From JBGQBN01 sp041494805 (GTDB taxonomy: Bacteria > Acidobacteriota > Terriglobia > Terriglobales > Acidobacteriaceae): 42,460 bases of DNA. Shown here piece after piece: positions 8,048 through 16,279 of this stretch; the stretch's first letter is position 1; each line of letters opens with the position of its first letter. A program made the translations under genes and the position numbers. Below the pieces are notes generated by a model. The model was not told the DNA's origin. It made no database searches and saw nothing but the letters and a program-made list of their open reading frames with translations. Location of the stretch: positions 1-42,460 of the forward strand of contig JBGQBN010000035.1 of assembly GCA_041494805.1 (NCBI GenBank), given 5' to 3'.

Positions 8048-8647
8048 GTGAAGTTCTCTCAACTGCTTACTGCGCCCAATCAGCTCACTTTGCTGCGCAT
8101 GATGTTCCTGCCTTTTATTGTCATCCATCTGGTTGGCGGCCGCTATTCCTGGGCGCTGATTTTGTTTGTGCTCGCCGGAATCAGCGACGGGCTCGATGGT
8201 TTGCTTGCGCGTACGCTTAAACAGCAGACCGTGCTGGGGCAGTATCTGGATCCCATTGCCGACAAGCTGCTGCTTAGCACTATGTTCCTGGTGCTCTCGA
8301 TCCTGCACAAGATTCCCTGGAAGTTTACCGTGCTGGTTTTCAGCCGCGATATTTCCATTCTGTGCGCCAGCGCGGTGCTTTACGCGATCGCCGGGCTGCG
8401 TGATTTCCGACCCAGCATCTTTGGCAAGGCCAATACGTTTGCCCAGGTCGCGGCTGTTTTCTTCGTCCTTCTGCTCGAGGTGGAACGGGTGCAAGGGGTG
8501 TGGATCGCGCGTCTCATGTTTCTGCGGGCCACCTTTGCGTTCACCATCATTTCGGGACTGCATTACATTTTTCTTGTCGGACAGCGGCTGCGCGCTAACA
8601 GCCAAATCCCGCCGGACACGCCTACGGCGGCAGGTGGTCGTATTTGA
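8048..8647 (+). CDS. pgsA: CDP-alcohol phosphatidyltransferase (PgsA-like)
   Basis: Integral membrane enzyme that most likely makes phosphatidylglycerol phosphate from CDP-diacylglycerol and glycerol-3-phosphate. The family signature D-x2-DG-x2-AR-x8-G-x3-D-x3-D is complete (SDGLDGLLAR..., then GQYLDPIADK). Several transmembrane helices surround it (for example FLPFIVIHLVGG and FTVLVFSRDISILCASAVLY). I chose the GTG at 8048, giving VKFSQLLTAPNQLTLLRMMF, which is the normal family N-terminus; the frame is open to a GTG at 7970. The substrate head group (glycerol phosphate versus other alcohols) is inferred from overall similarity. Confidence 0.82.
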   Translation: MKFSQLLTAPNQLTLLRMMFLPFIVIHLVGGRYSWALILFVLAGISDGLDGLLARTLKQQTVLGQYLDPIADKLLLSTMFLVLSILHKIPWKFTVLVFSRDISILCASAVLYAIAGLRDFRPSIFGKANTFAQVAAVFFVLLLEVERVQGVWIARLMFLRATFAFTIISGLHYIFLVGQRLRANSQIPPDTPTAAGGRI

Positions 8648-8704
8648 CCCTTTTTCTTTGGTACCCCTAGAATTGACGTTCTTGTTTAGCCGCGGGTCTT
8701 CGCC

Positions 8705-10189
8705 ATGGCGTTCCGCCTGTACAACACGCTTTCCGGCAAGCTGGAGGAGTTTCGGCCGCTCCAGGACAATGAAGTCCGCATGTACGCTTGCGGGCCTACG
8801 GTCTATGACTACGGGCACATCGGTAACTTCCGGACGTTTGTCGCGGTGGACATCTTGCGCCGTTTTCTCCGGCAGAGCGGATACAAAGTTCGGCATGTCA
8901 TGAACATCACCGATGTGGATGACAAAATCATCCGCAACTCGGCACGGGATGGAGTGAGTGTCAAGCAATACACGGCGAAGTATGAAAAAGCCTTTCTCGA
9001 GGACTCTGCCACTCTCAATATCGAAGAGCCAGTGCTGGTGCGCGCTACCGACCATATTCCGGAGATGGCCGAGTCCATTGCCCAGTTGCAGCAGAAGGGA
9101 TTTGCCTACCGCGCGGAGGACGGATCGTATTACTTCCGGATCGCAAAGTTTCCCGGTTACGGCAAGCTTTCCAAGAAAGATTTTGCTGGAATGGAAGATG
9201 GCGCGCGCGTGGACGTGGACGAGTATGACAAAGACAGCGCCCGCGACTTCGCGTTGTGGAAGGCGCCGAAACCAGGGGAGACGTCGTGGGAAAGTTCGAT
9301 CGGGCCCGGGCGGCCGGGGTGGCACATTGAGTGCTCTGTCATGTCGATGGCGGAGCTAGGCGAGAGTTTCGATTTACATGCCGGGGGCGAGGATTTGATC
9401 TTCCCGCATCACGAGAATGAGATTGCGCAATCGGAGGCCTTGACCGGAAAGCCGTTCGCTCACTTCTGGTTTCATGCGCGGTTTCTGCTGGTTGAGGGCG
9501 AGAAGATGTCCAAGAGTCTGGGCAATTTCTTCACTTTGCGCGATCTGGTGCTCCGGGGACATAAACCGTCATCGATCCGATACTTACTGGCGTCGGTTCC
9601 CTACCGGAATCAGCTCAACTTCACGTTTGATGGACTACAGCAGGCGGCGGTTTCGGTGGAACGGCTGCGAAACTTCCAGCTGCGCCTTACCAGGGAACAA
9701 TTTCCAGCGGGTACGACCGAGGGCATGAAGGATCTGGCACGCGAAACGATCGAGCGCATGTGGGCGGGCATGGAAGATGATCTCAACACGGCACAGGCAC
9801 AGGCGGCCATCTTCGACCTGGTGCGCAAAGCTAATGCTGCGATTGATGCGGGACAGCTCAGGAAAGATGATGTCCCGCTGCTGCTGGCAACGCTCGAGAA
9901 GTTCGATGAAATCTTCGCCGTCGTGAAGGATGACGATGGGGCAAAGATGAAGAGCATCCTGGATTGGGCTCGGGCGGGGGGGCGCGAGAACGAGATCAGC
10001 CAAGGGCTGATCGAGGCCGTCGGTGCGCAGCAACTTTCCGATAAAGAGATTGAGAAGAAGATTGCCGAGATGGAGCAGGCTCGCCGGGCGCGGAACTTCA
10101 AGGTCTCTGACTCTATCCGGGCTGAATTTGCTGCTGGCGGGATTCTCGTGGAGAACACCAAGGACGGCGTGCGGTGGAAGAGGAAGTGA
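8705..10189 (+). CDS. cysS: Cysteinyl-tRNA synthetase
   Basis: Charges tRNA-Cys with cysteine. It is a class I synthetase of 494 residues, normal for bacterial CysS. It shows the HIGH-type motif YDYGHIGNFRT, the KMSKS loop GEKMSKSLGNF and the zinc ligands that select cysteine: Cys29, the Cys of WHIECSVMS, and the HHENE His/Glu. The C-terminal anticodon-binding helical region ends with a DSIRAEFAAGGILVENTKDG element. It lies 57 bases after pgsA and converges on gatA. Confidence 0.97.
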   Translation: MAFRLYNTLSGKLEEFRPLQDNEVRMYACGPTVYDYGHIGNFRTFVAVDILRRFLRQSGYKVRHVMNITDVDDKIIRNSARDGVSVKQYTAKYEKAFLEDSATLNIEEPVLVRATDHIPEMAESIAQLQQKGFAYRAEDGSYYFRIAKFPGYGKLSKKDFAGMEDGARVDVDEYDKDSARDFALWKAPKPGETSWESSIGPGRPGWHIECSVMSMAELGESFDLHAGGEDLIFPHHENEIAQSEALTGKPFAHFWFHARFLLVEGEKMSKSLGNFFTLRDLVLRGHKPSSIRYLLASVPYRNQLNFTFDGLQQAAVSVERLRNFQLRLTREQFPAGTTEGMKDLARETIERMWAGMEDDLNTAQAQAAIFDLVRKANAAIDAGQLRKDDVPLLLATLEKFDEIFAVVKDDDGAKMKSILDWARAGGRENEISQGLIEAVGAQQLSDKEIEKKIAEMEQARRARNFKVSDSIRAEFAAGGILVENTKDGVRWKRK

Positions 10190-10286
10190 AGCGGAGGTAG
10201 TTGTTGGCGGTCAACGCGGCGTTAATTGTGAACGCCACGCTACGGCCGGCTCTTCGCGCCGGATGGCCTGCCGAGGGCGGCTGTCC

Positions 10287-11720
10287 CTACGTGGGCTGTT
10301 CGTATGCATGTGCCACGCGTAAGATCGTGGCTTCATCGAAATGACGTCCCAGGACCTGCAGTCCAATCGGCAGCTTCTCCCGCGTCTCGCCGGAGGGCAC
10401 GGAAATTCCGGGAATGCCCGCGAGGTCGGCGGTCACGGTGAAGATGTCGGCTAGATACATGGCCAGGGGATCATCCGCTTTCTCACCCAGCTTGAAAGCT
10501 GCCGTGGGACTGGTCGGGGTCACGATGACATCCACTTTTCTGAATGCATCTTCAAAGTCGCGGGTGAGCAGCGTGCGCACCTTCTGCGCCTTCAGGTAGT
10601 AGGCGTCGTAATAACCAGCGCTCAGCGCGTAGGTGCCGAGCATGATGCGACGTTTCACTTCGGCTCCGAAGCCCTGATCGCGGCTGCGCCGGTACATTTC
10701 GGAAAGAGTGCGCGCGTCGCCGGTACGATAGCCGTAGCGGACGCCGTCGTAGCGGGCCAGGTTTGACGAGGCCTCGGCGGTTGCGACGATGTAATAGGTC
10801 GGGATCGCATACTCCGTATGCGGCAGCGATACCGGAACAATTTCGCAGCCCAGACTGGCCAACTTCTGGATTGCGGCTTCGACTGAGCTTCGGACATCGG
10901 GGTCGAGTCCCTCGCCGAAATACTCTTTGGCTACACCGACTCTCACCCCGCGCACCGGCTTCTCGAGTTCTGCCACGTAGTCGGGGACTGGAACGTCGGC
11001 GGAAGTCGAATCCATGGGATCGCGGCCCGCGATAGTTCGCAGCACGAGGGCTGCGTCCTTCACCGTTTTCGTGAGCGGACCGATGCGGTCTAGCGACGAC
11101 GCGAACGCGATGAGCCCATAGCGCGACACGCGGCCATAGGTGGGCATCAGGCCGACAATGCCGCAGAAGGAAGCTGGCTGGCGAATCGAACCTCCGGTGT
11201 CAGAACCGAGCGCAGCCACGGCCATGTCGGCCGCCACTGCCGCGGCTGATCCGCCCGACGATCCACCGGGCACGCGGCTCAGATCACGGGGATTGCGCAC
11301 GGGATGCCAGGCGGAGTTTTCGTTTGATGATCCCATAGCAAACTCATCACAGTTCAACTTGCCCAGCACTACTGCGCCCGCCGCCTCCAGTCGCGTCACG
11401 GCTGTGCAGTCGTACGGTGGAATGTAGTTGCCCAGGACCTTCGAGCCTGCCGTGGTGCGCACGCCGCGGGTGACCATTACGTCTTTGATGCCGACGGGGA
11501 CGCCACCGAGCGGCGGCAACGGTTTGCCCTCCGCGGCTAACCGGTCCATGCGGTCTGCCTGCTCGAGCGCGCGCTCCTTGCTCAGTGTGAGGTAGGCTCC
11601 AATCTGCGGATCATCCTGTTGGATCTTGGCGTAGAACGACTCCACCAACGCCATGGCAGTAGTCTCGCGCTGCTGTACGGCGGAGCGTGCGGCATCGATG
11701 GTGAGTAGATTCAGATCCAT
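10287..11720 (-). CDS. gatA: Glutamyl-tRNA(Gln) amidotransferase subunit A
   Basis: Amidase subunit of GatCAB. It hydrolyses glutamine and passes ammonia to misacylated Glu-tRNA(Gln) or Asp-tRNA(Asn). The amidase-signature triad is complete: Lys79 (VGIKDVMV), Ser154 (GGSSGGSAA) and Ser178 (GSDTGGSIR), matching the positions in characterised GatA. I chose ATG 11720 (MDLNLLTIDA); the 10 upstream in-frame codons are encoded by the word repeat in the spacer. gatC lies 97 bases upstream; gatB is not in the window. The 97-base spacer shared with cysS holds only an imperfect GC palindrome near 10245-10270. Confidence 0.96.
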   Translation of the reverse strand: MDLNLLTIDAARSAVQQRETTAMALVESFYAKIQQDDPQIGAYLTLSKERALEQADRMDRLAAEGKPLPPLGGVPVGIKDVMVTRGVRTTAGSKVLGNYIPPYDCTAVTRLEAAGAVVLGKLNCDEFAMGSSNENSAWHPVRNPRDLSRVPGGSSGGSAAAVAADMAVAALGSDTGGSIRQPASFCGIVGLMPTYGRVSRYGLIAFASSLDRIGPLTKTVKDAALVLRTIAGRDPMDSTSADVPVPDYVAELEKPVRGVRVGVAKEYFGEGLDPDVRSSVEAAIQKLASLGCEIVPVSLPHTEYAIPTYYIVATAEASSNLARYDGVRYGYRTGDARTLSEMYRRSRDQGFGAEVKRRIMLGTYALSAGYYDAYYLKAQKVRTLLTRDFEDAFRKVDVIVTPTSPTAAFKLGEKADDPLAMYLADIFTVTADLAGIPGISVPSGETREKLPIGLQVLGRHFDEATILRVAHAYEQPT

Positions 11721-11813
11721 GTTGGTCGTTAGTCGTCGGTCGTTAGCCATCGGTCGTTAGTCTTCCGACGATTTCGGAGGTGGACTGGCAACTGGCCACT
11801 GAGGACCGACAAC
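11721..11813. repeat. GTCGTTAG word array between gatC and gatA
   Basis: The word GGTCGTTAG occurs three times (about 11724-11761), abutting the gatA start. A complementary-type word (GGACCGACAACC) occurs near 11802-11813, so the spacer can fold on itself. The same word recurs between iscU and iscA (18613-18650). Confidence 0.7.
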
Positions 11814-11817
11814 CAAG

Positions 11818-12156
11818 TTATCTCTCGATCACCTTTGGCACTTTGAAGAAGGTTCCGTCCGACTCGGGCGCGTTCTGCAGGGCCACATCGTGCGGGAGCG
11901 ACTTCCGCAGGCCCTGATAAATATCCTCACGGTTGGCGTAGGCAATGCGATCGCTGCCCGGCTTCGACTGATCGACGCCGCAGCGGTCCGACACCTGGGT
12001 CATGGGTTCCACATTCGAGGTATCCAGCTGGTTCAGGCGGTCGATGTATTCGAGGATTGAGTTAAGGTCGCGCAGCATGCGTGCGCGCTCGTCGCCGGTC
12101 AACTCCAGATTGCCCAGGTCGGCAACGTGGGCAACGTCTCTGTCGGTGACTTTCAT
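11818..12156 (-). CDS. gatC: Glutamyl-tRNA(Gln) amidotransferase subunit C
   Basis: A small subunit that stabilises GatA-GatB. The 112 residues show the family pattern: VTDRDVAHVADLGNLELTGD at the start, LNSILEYIDRLNQLDTSNVE in the middle, and FFKVPKVIER at the end, the usual GatC C-terminus. It starts inside the stop of the DciA-like gene (ATGA overlap at 12153-12156), so translation of the two is probably coupled. It is followed by gatA. Confidence 0.93.
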   Translation of the reverse strand: MKVTDRDVAHVADLGNLELTGDERARMLRDLNSILEYIDRLNQLDTSNVEPMTQVSDRCGVDQSKPGSDRIAYANREDIYQGLRKSLPHDVALQNAPESDGTFFKVPKVIER

Positions 12157-12464
12157 GTTCGCGTGGCGGCTTTGCCAGCAGAGATTACGAACTCAATTCG
12201 CTTCACACTCTCTCCAACGTAGCGGTTGATGACGGCTACATACTGCGGTGCCAGTTCTCTCAGTTCCGCCCGCCAACCGGCATCTGGAACTTCCACGCGC
12301 AGGATACCCTGCGCGAAATCCACGGCGCGCGTCCGCTCGGCAACGGCATGCCCGCACGCCAGCGGCCAAGCCAGCAGGGGTCCTTCTCCCGCAGGGGCAC
12401 GGCGCAGGGTGGTGGCAACGAGCTTCTCGAGTCCTGCACCGACGTGTTCCATTGGCTGTGTCAT
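12153..12464 (-). CDS. DUF721/DciA-like protein
   Basis: A 103-residue protein of the DUF721 family. The pattern LVATTLRRAP, LLAWPLACGHAVAERTRAV, GILRVEVPDAGWRAELREL and VKRIEFVIS is typical. DciA members help load the replicative helicase DnaB; this role is known for relatives and is only inferred here. The stop codon overlaps the gatC start by 4 bases, placing it first in a DUF721-gatC-gatA operon. Confidence 0.75.
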   Translation of the reverse strand: MTQPMEHVGAGLEKLVATTLRRAPAGEGPLLAWPLACGHAVAERTRAVDFAQGILRVEVPDAGWRAELRELAPQYVAVINRYVGESVKRIEFVISAGKAATRT

Positions 12465-12547
12465 CAGAAAGTGAAGCGGCAGCTAAGGCACTCGATTTTA
12501 GCACCAGAAATCTCTGCGTCCTCGGTAGTTCGAGCGGAAAACCGGGA

Positions 12548-12577
12548 TTAACCACAGAGGACACGGAGAACACAGAA
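12548..12577. repeat. Spacer word repeat (AACCACAGAGGACACGGAG)
   Basis: A short 'TTAACCACAGAGGACACGGAG' type phrase lies between cca and the DUF721 gene. Similar phrases recur in spacers of many bacterial genomes. The rest of this 131-base spacer shows no gene or hairpin. Confidence 0.4.
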
Positions 12578-12595
12578 ATCGCCAGCTAGAAATGC

Positions 12596-14005
12596 TCAAC
12601 GGGAGAATTCGGCTCGCACAAACTGGATGGCCTCATCTTTCGATTGCAGGCGGCCTTCCAGCTGCGCATCTTCTACGGCGGAGAGAATCTGCTTGAAGCG
12701 CGGGCCGGGTTCAAGACCAAGAGCGATCAGGTCATCACCAGTGAGAAGCGGTGTGGGGCGTATGTTTTCGGGTGGGATTGAAACCATCTGCTCGTGGGTA
12801 AAATTGTAGGTGGTCAGATCGCCGTGGCTGGCCTGGCAGTCCAGACGATGCAGTTCCAGATGCTCCTCGAAGCGCGGCAAACGCAGGAATTTCTTGAGCG
12901 TGGACTGGCTCATGCGCATGGCGTGGGCGAAGCGCATGTGGTTGGCAATCAGCGCCAGGATCTGCTCGGTATCATCGTTGGAGAAACGCAGGCGCCGGCA
13001 AATTTCCTCCGCCATCTTGACCCCAACGTCCACGTGCCCATCGAAGCGGATACGGTCCGGCGCCACGCGGAAGGTCGGTGGCTTGCCCACATCGTGCAAC
13101 AGCGCGCCCCAGGCCAGCGTGGGTGGACAGGGTTGCGGCAATTTCTCGAGAAGCAGCAGCGTGTGCACGAAAACGTCGCCCTCGGGATGGAACTGCGGGG
13201 GCTGCTGCACACCCTTCATCGCTTCAATCTCCGGCAAAACTTCATGCAAGAGGCCGCTTTTGTCGAGTAGAAGGAATGCGCTACGGGCCTGGCCCTCGCT
13301 AAGCATCTTGGTAAGTTCGTCGCGGACCCGTTCACGGGAAACCTGGTGAATTTGTGTTGCCAAGTTCTCAATCGCCCCCGCCGTTACCGGCTCGATGGTG
13401 TAGCCGAAGCGCGCGGCGAAGCGGACGGCGCGCAACATGCGCAGCTTGTCTTCCGCGAAGCGGTGTTCGGGCTCGCCGATGGTACGGATGATCCCGGCTT
13501 TGAGATCCTTTTGGCCGCCGACGAAATCCAGGACTTCATTGTTGATGGGATCGAGCAGCATGCCATTGATGGTGAAATCACGGCGCTGGACGTCTTCACG
13601 CGGGTCTTTGCTGAAGCGGACCTGGTCGGGATGGCGGCCATCGCTATAGCCGATGTCGGAGCGGAAGGCGGCGACTTCTACAGTCAATCGCGATCTCTCT
13701 GTAGAGACGTAGCTTGCTACGTCTCTGGCCGTGCCCGCTTCCGCGGAGACGGAGCAAGCTCCGTCTCTACCCTGCGTTTCTGCTGGCACCGGCACCAGCA
13801 CAACCCCGAACTGGGCGCCCACCGCATAGGTTTCAGGAAACAGGCGCATGACCTCGTTCGGCGTGGCGTCGGTGGCGACGTCGTAATCGGCGGGTTCGCG
13901 GTTGAGCAGGAGATCGCGCACGCATCCGCCGACGAGATAGGCCTGGTGGCCAGAGATGCGCAGGCTTTGGATGATCGAGATGGCGTGGTCCTTGAGCATG
14001 TTCAC
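12596..14005 (-). CDS. cca: CCA tRNA nucleotidyltransferase with HD domain and an in-frame palindromic insertion
   Basis: Adds or repairs the 3' CCA of tRNAs. Class II nucleotidyltransferase head: YLVGGCVRDLLLNREPADYD with the GG, RD and DYDVAT metal motif, EVAAFRSDIGYSDGRHPDQV, then RRDFTINGMLLDP. The neck follows (EDKLRMLRAVRFAARFGY), then an HD domain (ALLHDVGKPP, IANHMRFAHAM). The 469 residues exceed the usual 430-440. The excess sits at about residues 75-107, between FGVVLV and EVAAFRSD, and is encoded by two palindromes (13703-13767). The frame stays intact, so the protein may be functional with an extra loop. Start: GTG 14005 or ATG 13999, both within a 17-bp duplication. Confidence 0.92.
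   Translation of the reverse strand: MNMLKDHAISIIQSLRISGHQAYLVGGCVRDLLLNREPADYDVATDATPNEVMRLFPETYAVGAQFGVVLVPVPAETQGRDGACSVSAEAGTARDVASYVSTERSRLTVEVAAFRSDIGYSDGRHPDQVRFSKDPREDVQRRDFTINGMLLDPINNEVLDFVGGQKDLKAGIIRTIGEPEHRFAEDKLRMLRAVRFAARFGYTIEPVTAGAIENLATQIHQVSRERVRDELTKMLSEGQARSAFLLLDKSGLLHEVLPEIEAMKGVQQPPQFHPEGDVFVHTLLLLEKLPQPCPPTLAWGALLHDVGKPPTFRVAPDRIRFDGHVDVGVKMAEEICRRLRFSNDDTEQILALIANHMRFAHAMRMSQSTLKKFLRLPRFEEHLELHRLDCQASHGDLTTYNFTHEQMVSIPPENIRPTPLLTGDDLIALGLEPGPRFKQILSAVEDAQLEGRLQSKDEAIQFVRAEFSR
13703..13767. repeat. Two related palindromes inserted in cca
   Basis: Palindrome 1 has 11-bp perfect arms (AGAGACGTAGC, 13703-13713; GCTACGTCTCT, 13716-13726) around TT. Palindrome 2 has 10-bp perfect arms (GAGACGGAGC, 13746-13755; GCTCCGTCTC, 13758-13767) around AA. 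They differ mainly at one paired position (T-A versus G-C). Both lie inside the cca reading frame and encode a stretch absent from normal family members. This resembles protein-coding palindromic elements such as those of Rickettsia, but the sequence is different. Confidence 0.85.
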
Positions 14006-14027
14006 CCCGCGAGCATGTTCACCGCGG
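13994..14027. repeat. 17-bp tandem duplication at the cca start
   Basis: GAGCATGTTCACCCCGC (13994-14010) is followed directly by GAGCATGTTCACCGCGG (14011-14027). On the minus strand each copy carries GTGAACATG, the start region of cca; the upstream copy is out of frame by 17 bases. It lies in the 56-base divergent spacer between cca and tsaD. Confidence 0.75.
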
Positions 14028-14061
14028 CACCAGTTGGCCCTTACCAGATAATATAGGTTCC

Positions 14062-15204
14062 ATGCCCGACGCCTACATCCTTGGCATCGAGAGTTCCTGC
14101 GACGAGACGGCAGCGGCCGTGGTGCGCTCGGGCGAGAAGGTGGTGTCGAACGTCGTGTTTTCGCAGATTGCGACGCATCAGCCTTATGGCGGAGTGGTGC
14201 CGGAGTTGGCTTCGCGCGAGCACTTGCGAGCGATTGTACCGGTTGTGCGCAAGGCGCTGGCTGATGCCGGGCAGACCTACCAGTCCATTGATGCGGTGGC
14301 GGTGACGCAGGGGCCGGGCCTGACAGGAGCGCTGTTGGTCGGCATTAGCTATGCCAAGGGGTTGGCCTTCGCGCTGGATAAACCGTTGATCGCGGTGAAT
14401 CACCTGGAAGGCCACATCCATGCCGTGCTGCTCGAAGAGAAGCAGAAGGGGAATAGGGAGATCACCTTTCCGGTGCTGGCGCTGGTGGTGTCCGGCGGGC
14501 ATACCCATCTTTACCTGGCGGAAGAACACGGCGGAAGCTGGTCGTATCAGAACATTGGGCACACGCGCGACGATGCGGCGGGGGAAGCATTCGATAAGGT
14601 CGCGAAGCTGCTGGGGCTGGGGTATCCCGGCGGTCCTATGATCGACAAGCTCGCTGCCCATGGCGATCCCACGGCGGTGAAGTTTCCGCCGGCGCAGATC
14701 AAACATCGCGACCGGAGAGACAAGAGCAAGCGCGTGGAAGAAAACAGGCCGTGTTTTGATTTCTCTTACAGCGGGATCAAGACGGCTGTTTTGCGCTACG
14801 TGGAAACTCACGACTTGCTGCCTTCCATCACTGCCCGGCGGAAAGCATTGGCGAAGAACACAGGTCGGCTCGAAGATTATCTATTCCACTGCGACAAATC
14901 GACGCTGGATCTGGTGGCTTCGTTTCAACGAGCGATGGTTGAAGACCTGGTGGGCAAGACGCTGGTGGCGGCTCGTGCTTGCGACGCGGCGACGCTGTTC
15001 GTTACCGGAGGAGTGGCGGCGAATAATGAGTTGCGTCAACGATTCGAGCGCGACGCAGCTAGGGAAGGCTTGCCAGTGTATTTCCCTTCGCGTCCGCTTT
15101 CGACCGACAATGCAGCGATGATTGCGGCCGCGGCGTACCCGAAGTTCCTGGCGCAAGACTTTGCAGCGATGGATTTGTCGGCGGAGGCAGCTCTTAGCCT
15201 GTAG
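14062..15204 (+). CDS. tsaD: tRNA N6-adenosine threonylcarbamoyltransferase TsaD
   Basis: Transfers the threonylcarbamoyl group to A37 of ANN-decoding tRNAs, with TsaB and TsaE. ASKHA-fold features are clear: LGIESSCDETAAAVV, the metal-binding HLEGHIHA, VSGGHTHL, a GEAFDKVAKLLGLGYPGG segment, DFSYSGIKTAV and LFVTGGVAANNELR. The 380 residues exceed the usual 340 because of two charged insertions (around residues 213-233 and 270-290). It is divergent from cca. An AT-rich GATAATATA stretch about 10 bases before the ATG may be a promoter -10 element. Confidence 0.96.
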   Translation: MPDAYILGIESSCDETAAAVVRSGEKVVSNVVFSQIATHQPYGGVVPELASREHLRAIVPVVRKALADAGQTYQSIDAVAVTQGPGLTGALLVGISYAKGLAFALDKPLIAVNHLEGHIHAVLLEEKQKGNREITFPVLALVVSGGHTHLYLAEEHGGSWSYQNIGHTRDDAAGEAFDKVAKLLGLGYPGGPMIDKLAAHGDPTAVKFPPAQIKHRDRRDKSKRVEENRPCFDFSYSGIKTAVLRYVETHDLLPSITARRKALAKNTGRLEDYLFHCDKSTLDLVASFQRAMVEDLVGKTLVAARACDAATLFVTGGVAANNELRQRFERDAAREGLPVYFPSRPLSTDNAAMIAAAAYPKFLAQDFAAMDLSAEAALSL

Positions 15205-15213
15205 TTGTTTGGA

Positions 15214-15255
15214 AGCCCGGTTCTTAGTTCTTGGTTCTAAGTTCTCAGTTGGGCT
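15214..15255. repeat. GTTCTTAG word array between convergent genes
   Basis: The words TTCTTAG, TTCTTGG, TTCTAAG and TTCTCAG repeat with a 7-8 base period and are enclosed by AGCCC (15214-15218) and GGGCT (15251-15255), which can pair. It lies between tsaD and the convergent receiver gene and could serve as a loose bidirectional hairpin. Confidence 0.6.
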
Positions 15256-15280
15256 GACCTGAAAGTGGATGGCTGAAAGC

Positions 15281-15691
15281 TTATTTGCCTGACGCCTGTC
15301 CCTTGGCGGCTGACGGGCCCAGGATCACGTGGAGCGCCTTGGCTAGCTGGTCTTCGATGTCGATGTCTTTGAAGATGGCGAAGTTGGCCCGTTTTTCCTT
15401 TTCGTCGAAGCCGCTCTGGCGTCCAGCGACGATCACGATGGGGATTTTGGCGGTCGTGGGCTGGCCCTTAAGAGCGGTGATGAATTCACTGCCGCTCATC
15501 TTTGGCATCTGCATGTCGGTGATGATGATGTCGGGGTGAATCCGCTTTAGAGTTTCCAGAGCCTCCTGGCCGTTGGTTGCAGATTCAACGGAAAAGCCAC
15601 GCTCCTCCAGAAAACGGCACACGGTATGCCGGATCAGCATGGAGTCGTCCACAACTAGAGCCACACGTGGCATTACATTCTCAGCGGGCAA
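15281..15691 (-). CDS. Single-domain (CheY-like) response regulator
   Basis: A stand-alone receiver of 136 residues. The acidic pocket Asp15/Asp16 (ALVVDDSMLI), phospho-acceptor Asp59 (IIITDMQMPKMSG) and Lys108 (AIFKDI) are present. The conserved Thr/Ser after beta-4 is replaced by Ala89 (PIVIVAGRQ), which should alter the phosphorylation-coupled switch. There is no output domain. The start is TTG 15691, with AGGGG about 6 bases upstream; ATG 15673 is the alternative. No histidine kinase is nearby, so the partner is unknown. Confidence 0.85.
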   Translation of the reverse strand: MPAENVMPRVALVVDDSMLIRHTVCRFLEERGFSVESATNGQEALETLKRIHPDIIITDMQMPKMSGSEFITALKGQPTTAKIPIVIVAGRQSGFDEKEKRANFAIFKDIDIEDQLAKALHVILGPSAAKGQASGK

Positions 15692-15809
15692 GGTATCCCC
15701 TGGCCGAAACTAACAAACGGCGCGGGACTCGACCAAGCGGAAAGGCGGGGACGAGGTTACTTTTGTCACAGCTCGGCCGCTTGTGGCCTGCAATCCACGA
15801 AACGGAAAA

Positions 15810-15959
15810 TCAGGGTTCGTTGCTTGGCCTGGTCTCCTCGTTGGCCATATCTCTGAATTCACTGGACTCGAAGACTTCGCGGCATTCGAGGCACTCGACG
15901 AATTCGGTGTCCTCCTCGCGAGCCACGATCTGCACGCGTGGGTGCTTGCACGGTTCCAT
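15810..15959 (-). CDS. Small Cys-rich (zinc-finger-like) protein
   Basis: A 49-residue protein: MEPCKHPRVQIVARE, then EFVECLECREVFESSEF and an acidic tail. Cys4/His6 and the CLEC pair (about Cys25/Cys28) form a plausible zinc site. A purine-rich GAGAAGAG lies about 6 bases before the ATG. The frame continues upstream to 16199, but that part looks non-coding. The compact metal-site pattern supports a real gene. Function unknown. Confidence 0.55.
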   Translation of the reverse strand: MEPCKHPRVQIVAREEDTEFVECLECREVFESSEFRDMANEETRPSNEP

Positions 15960-16246
15960 GTTGTTTCTCTTCTCGGGGACTTGCGACGGCGGGATTGAAG
16001 TCATAAACCGGGCTGTTTTCCTTGCCCGAGCGGGCAGGACGAATTTCGCCGGAATTTGCCGGTATTTTAGACCTGCTGGTTTGGTTGTCAAGTCCTCAAC
16101 CAGTGATCTCTGGTTTGCACCCACAGCCGGGGCAACCTGAAAGGGTTGTACAGGGGTGGAAGAGCGAAGACATGGTGGTGTTCCAAGCTGTTTAGCCACA
16201 TAGGGTTACAGTTCAGCGGACGTTTTCTACCATTGCCTGTAAGGGG

Positions 16247-16275
16247 TTGCATTGAGGGCGGATAAACTCTAGAAT
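16247..16275 (+). promoter_or_regulatory. isc operon sigma-70 promoter
   Basis: A -35 box TTGCAT (16247-16252) and a -10 box TAGAAT (16270-16275) are separated by exactly 17 bases. The predicted transcription start lies near 16281-16283, about 37 bases before iscR. The IscR-type operator immediately downstream covers that start site. Confidence 0.75.
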
Positions 16276-16279
16276 AGAC

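Noticed and set aside
10225..10275. GC-rich palindrome between cysS and gatA as a bidirectional terminator
   Set aside because: The stem is only about 5 bp of clean pairing and no T-run follows on either strand.
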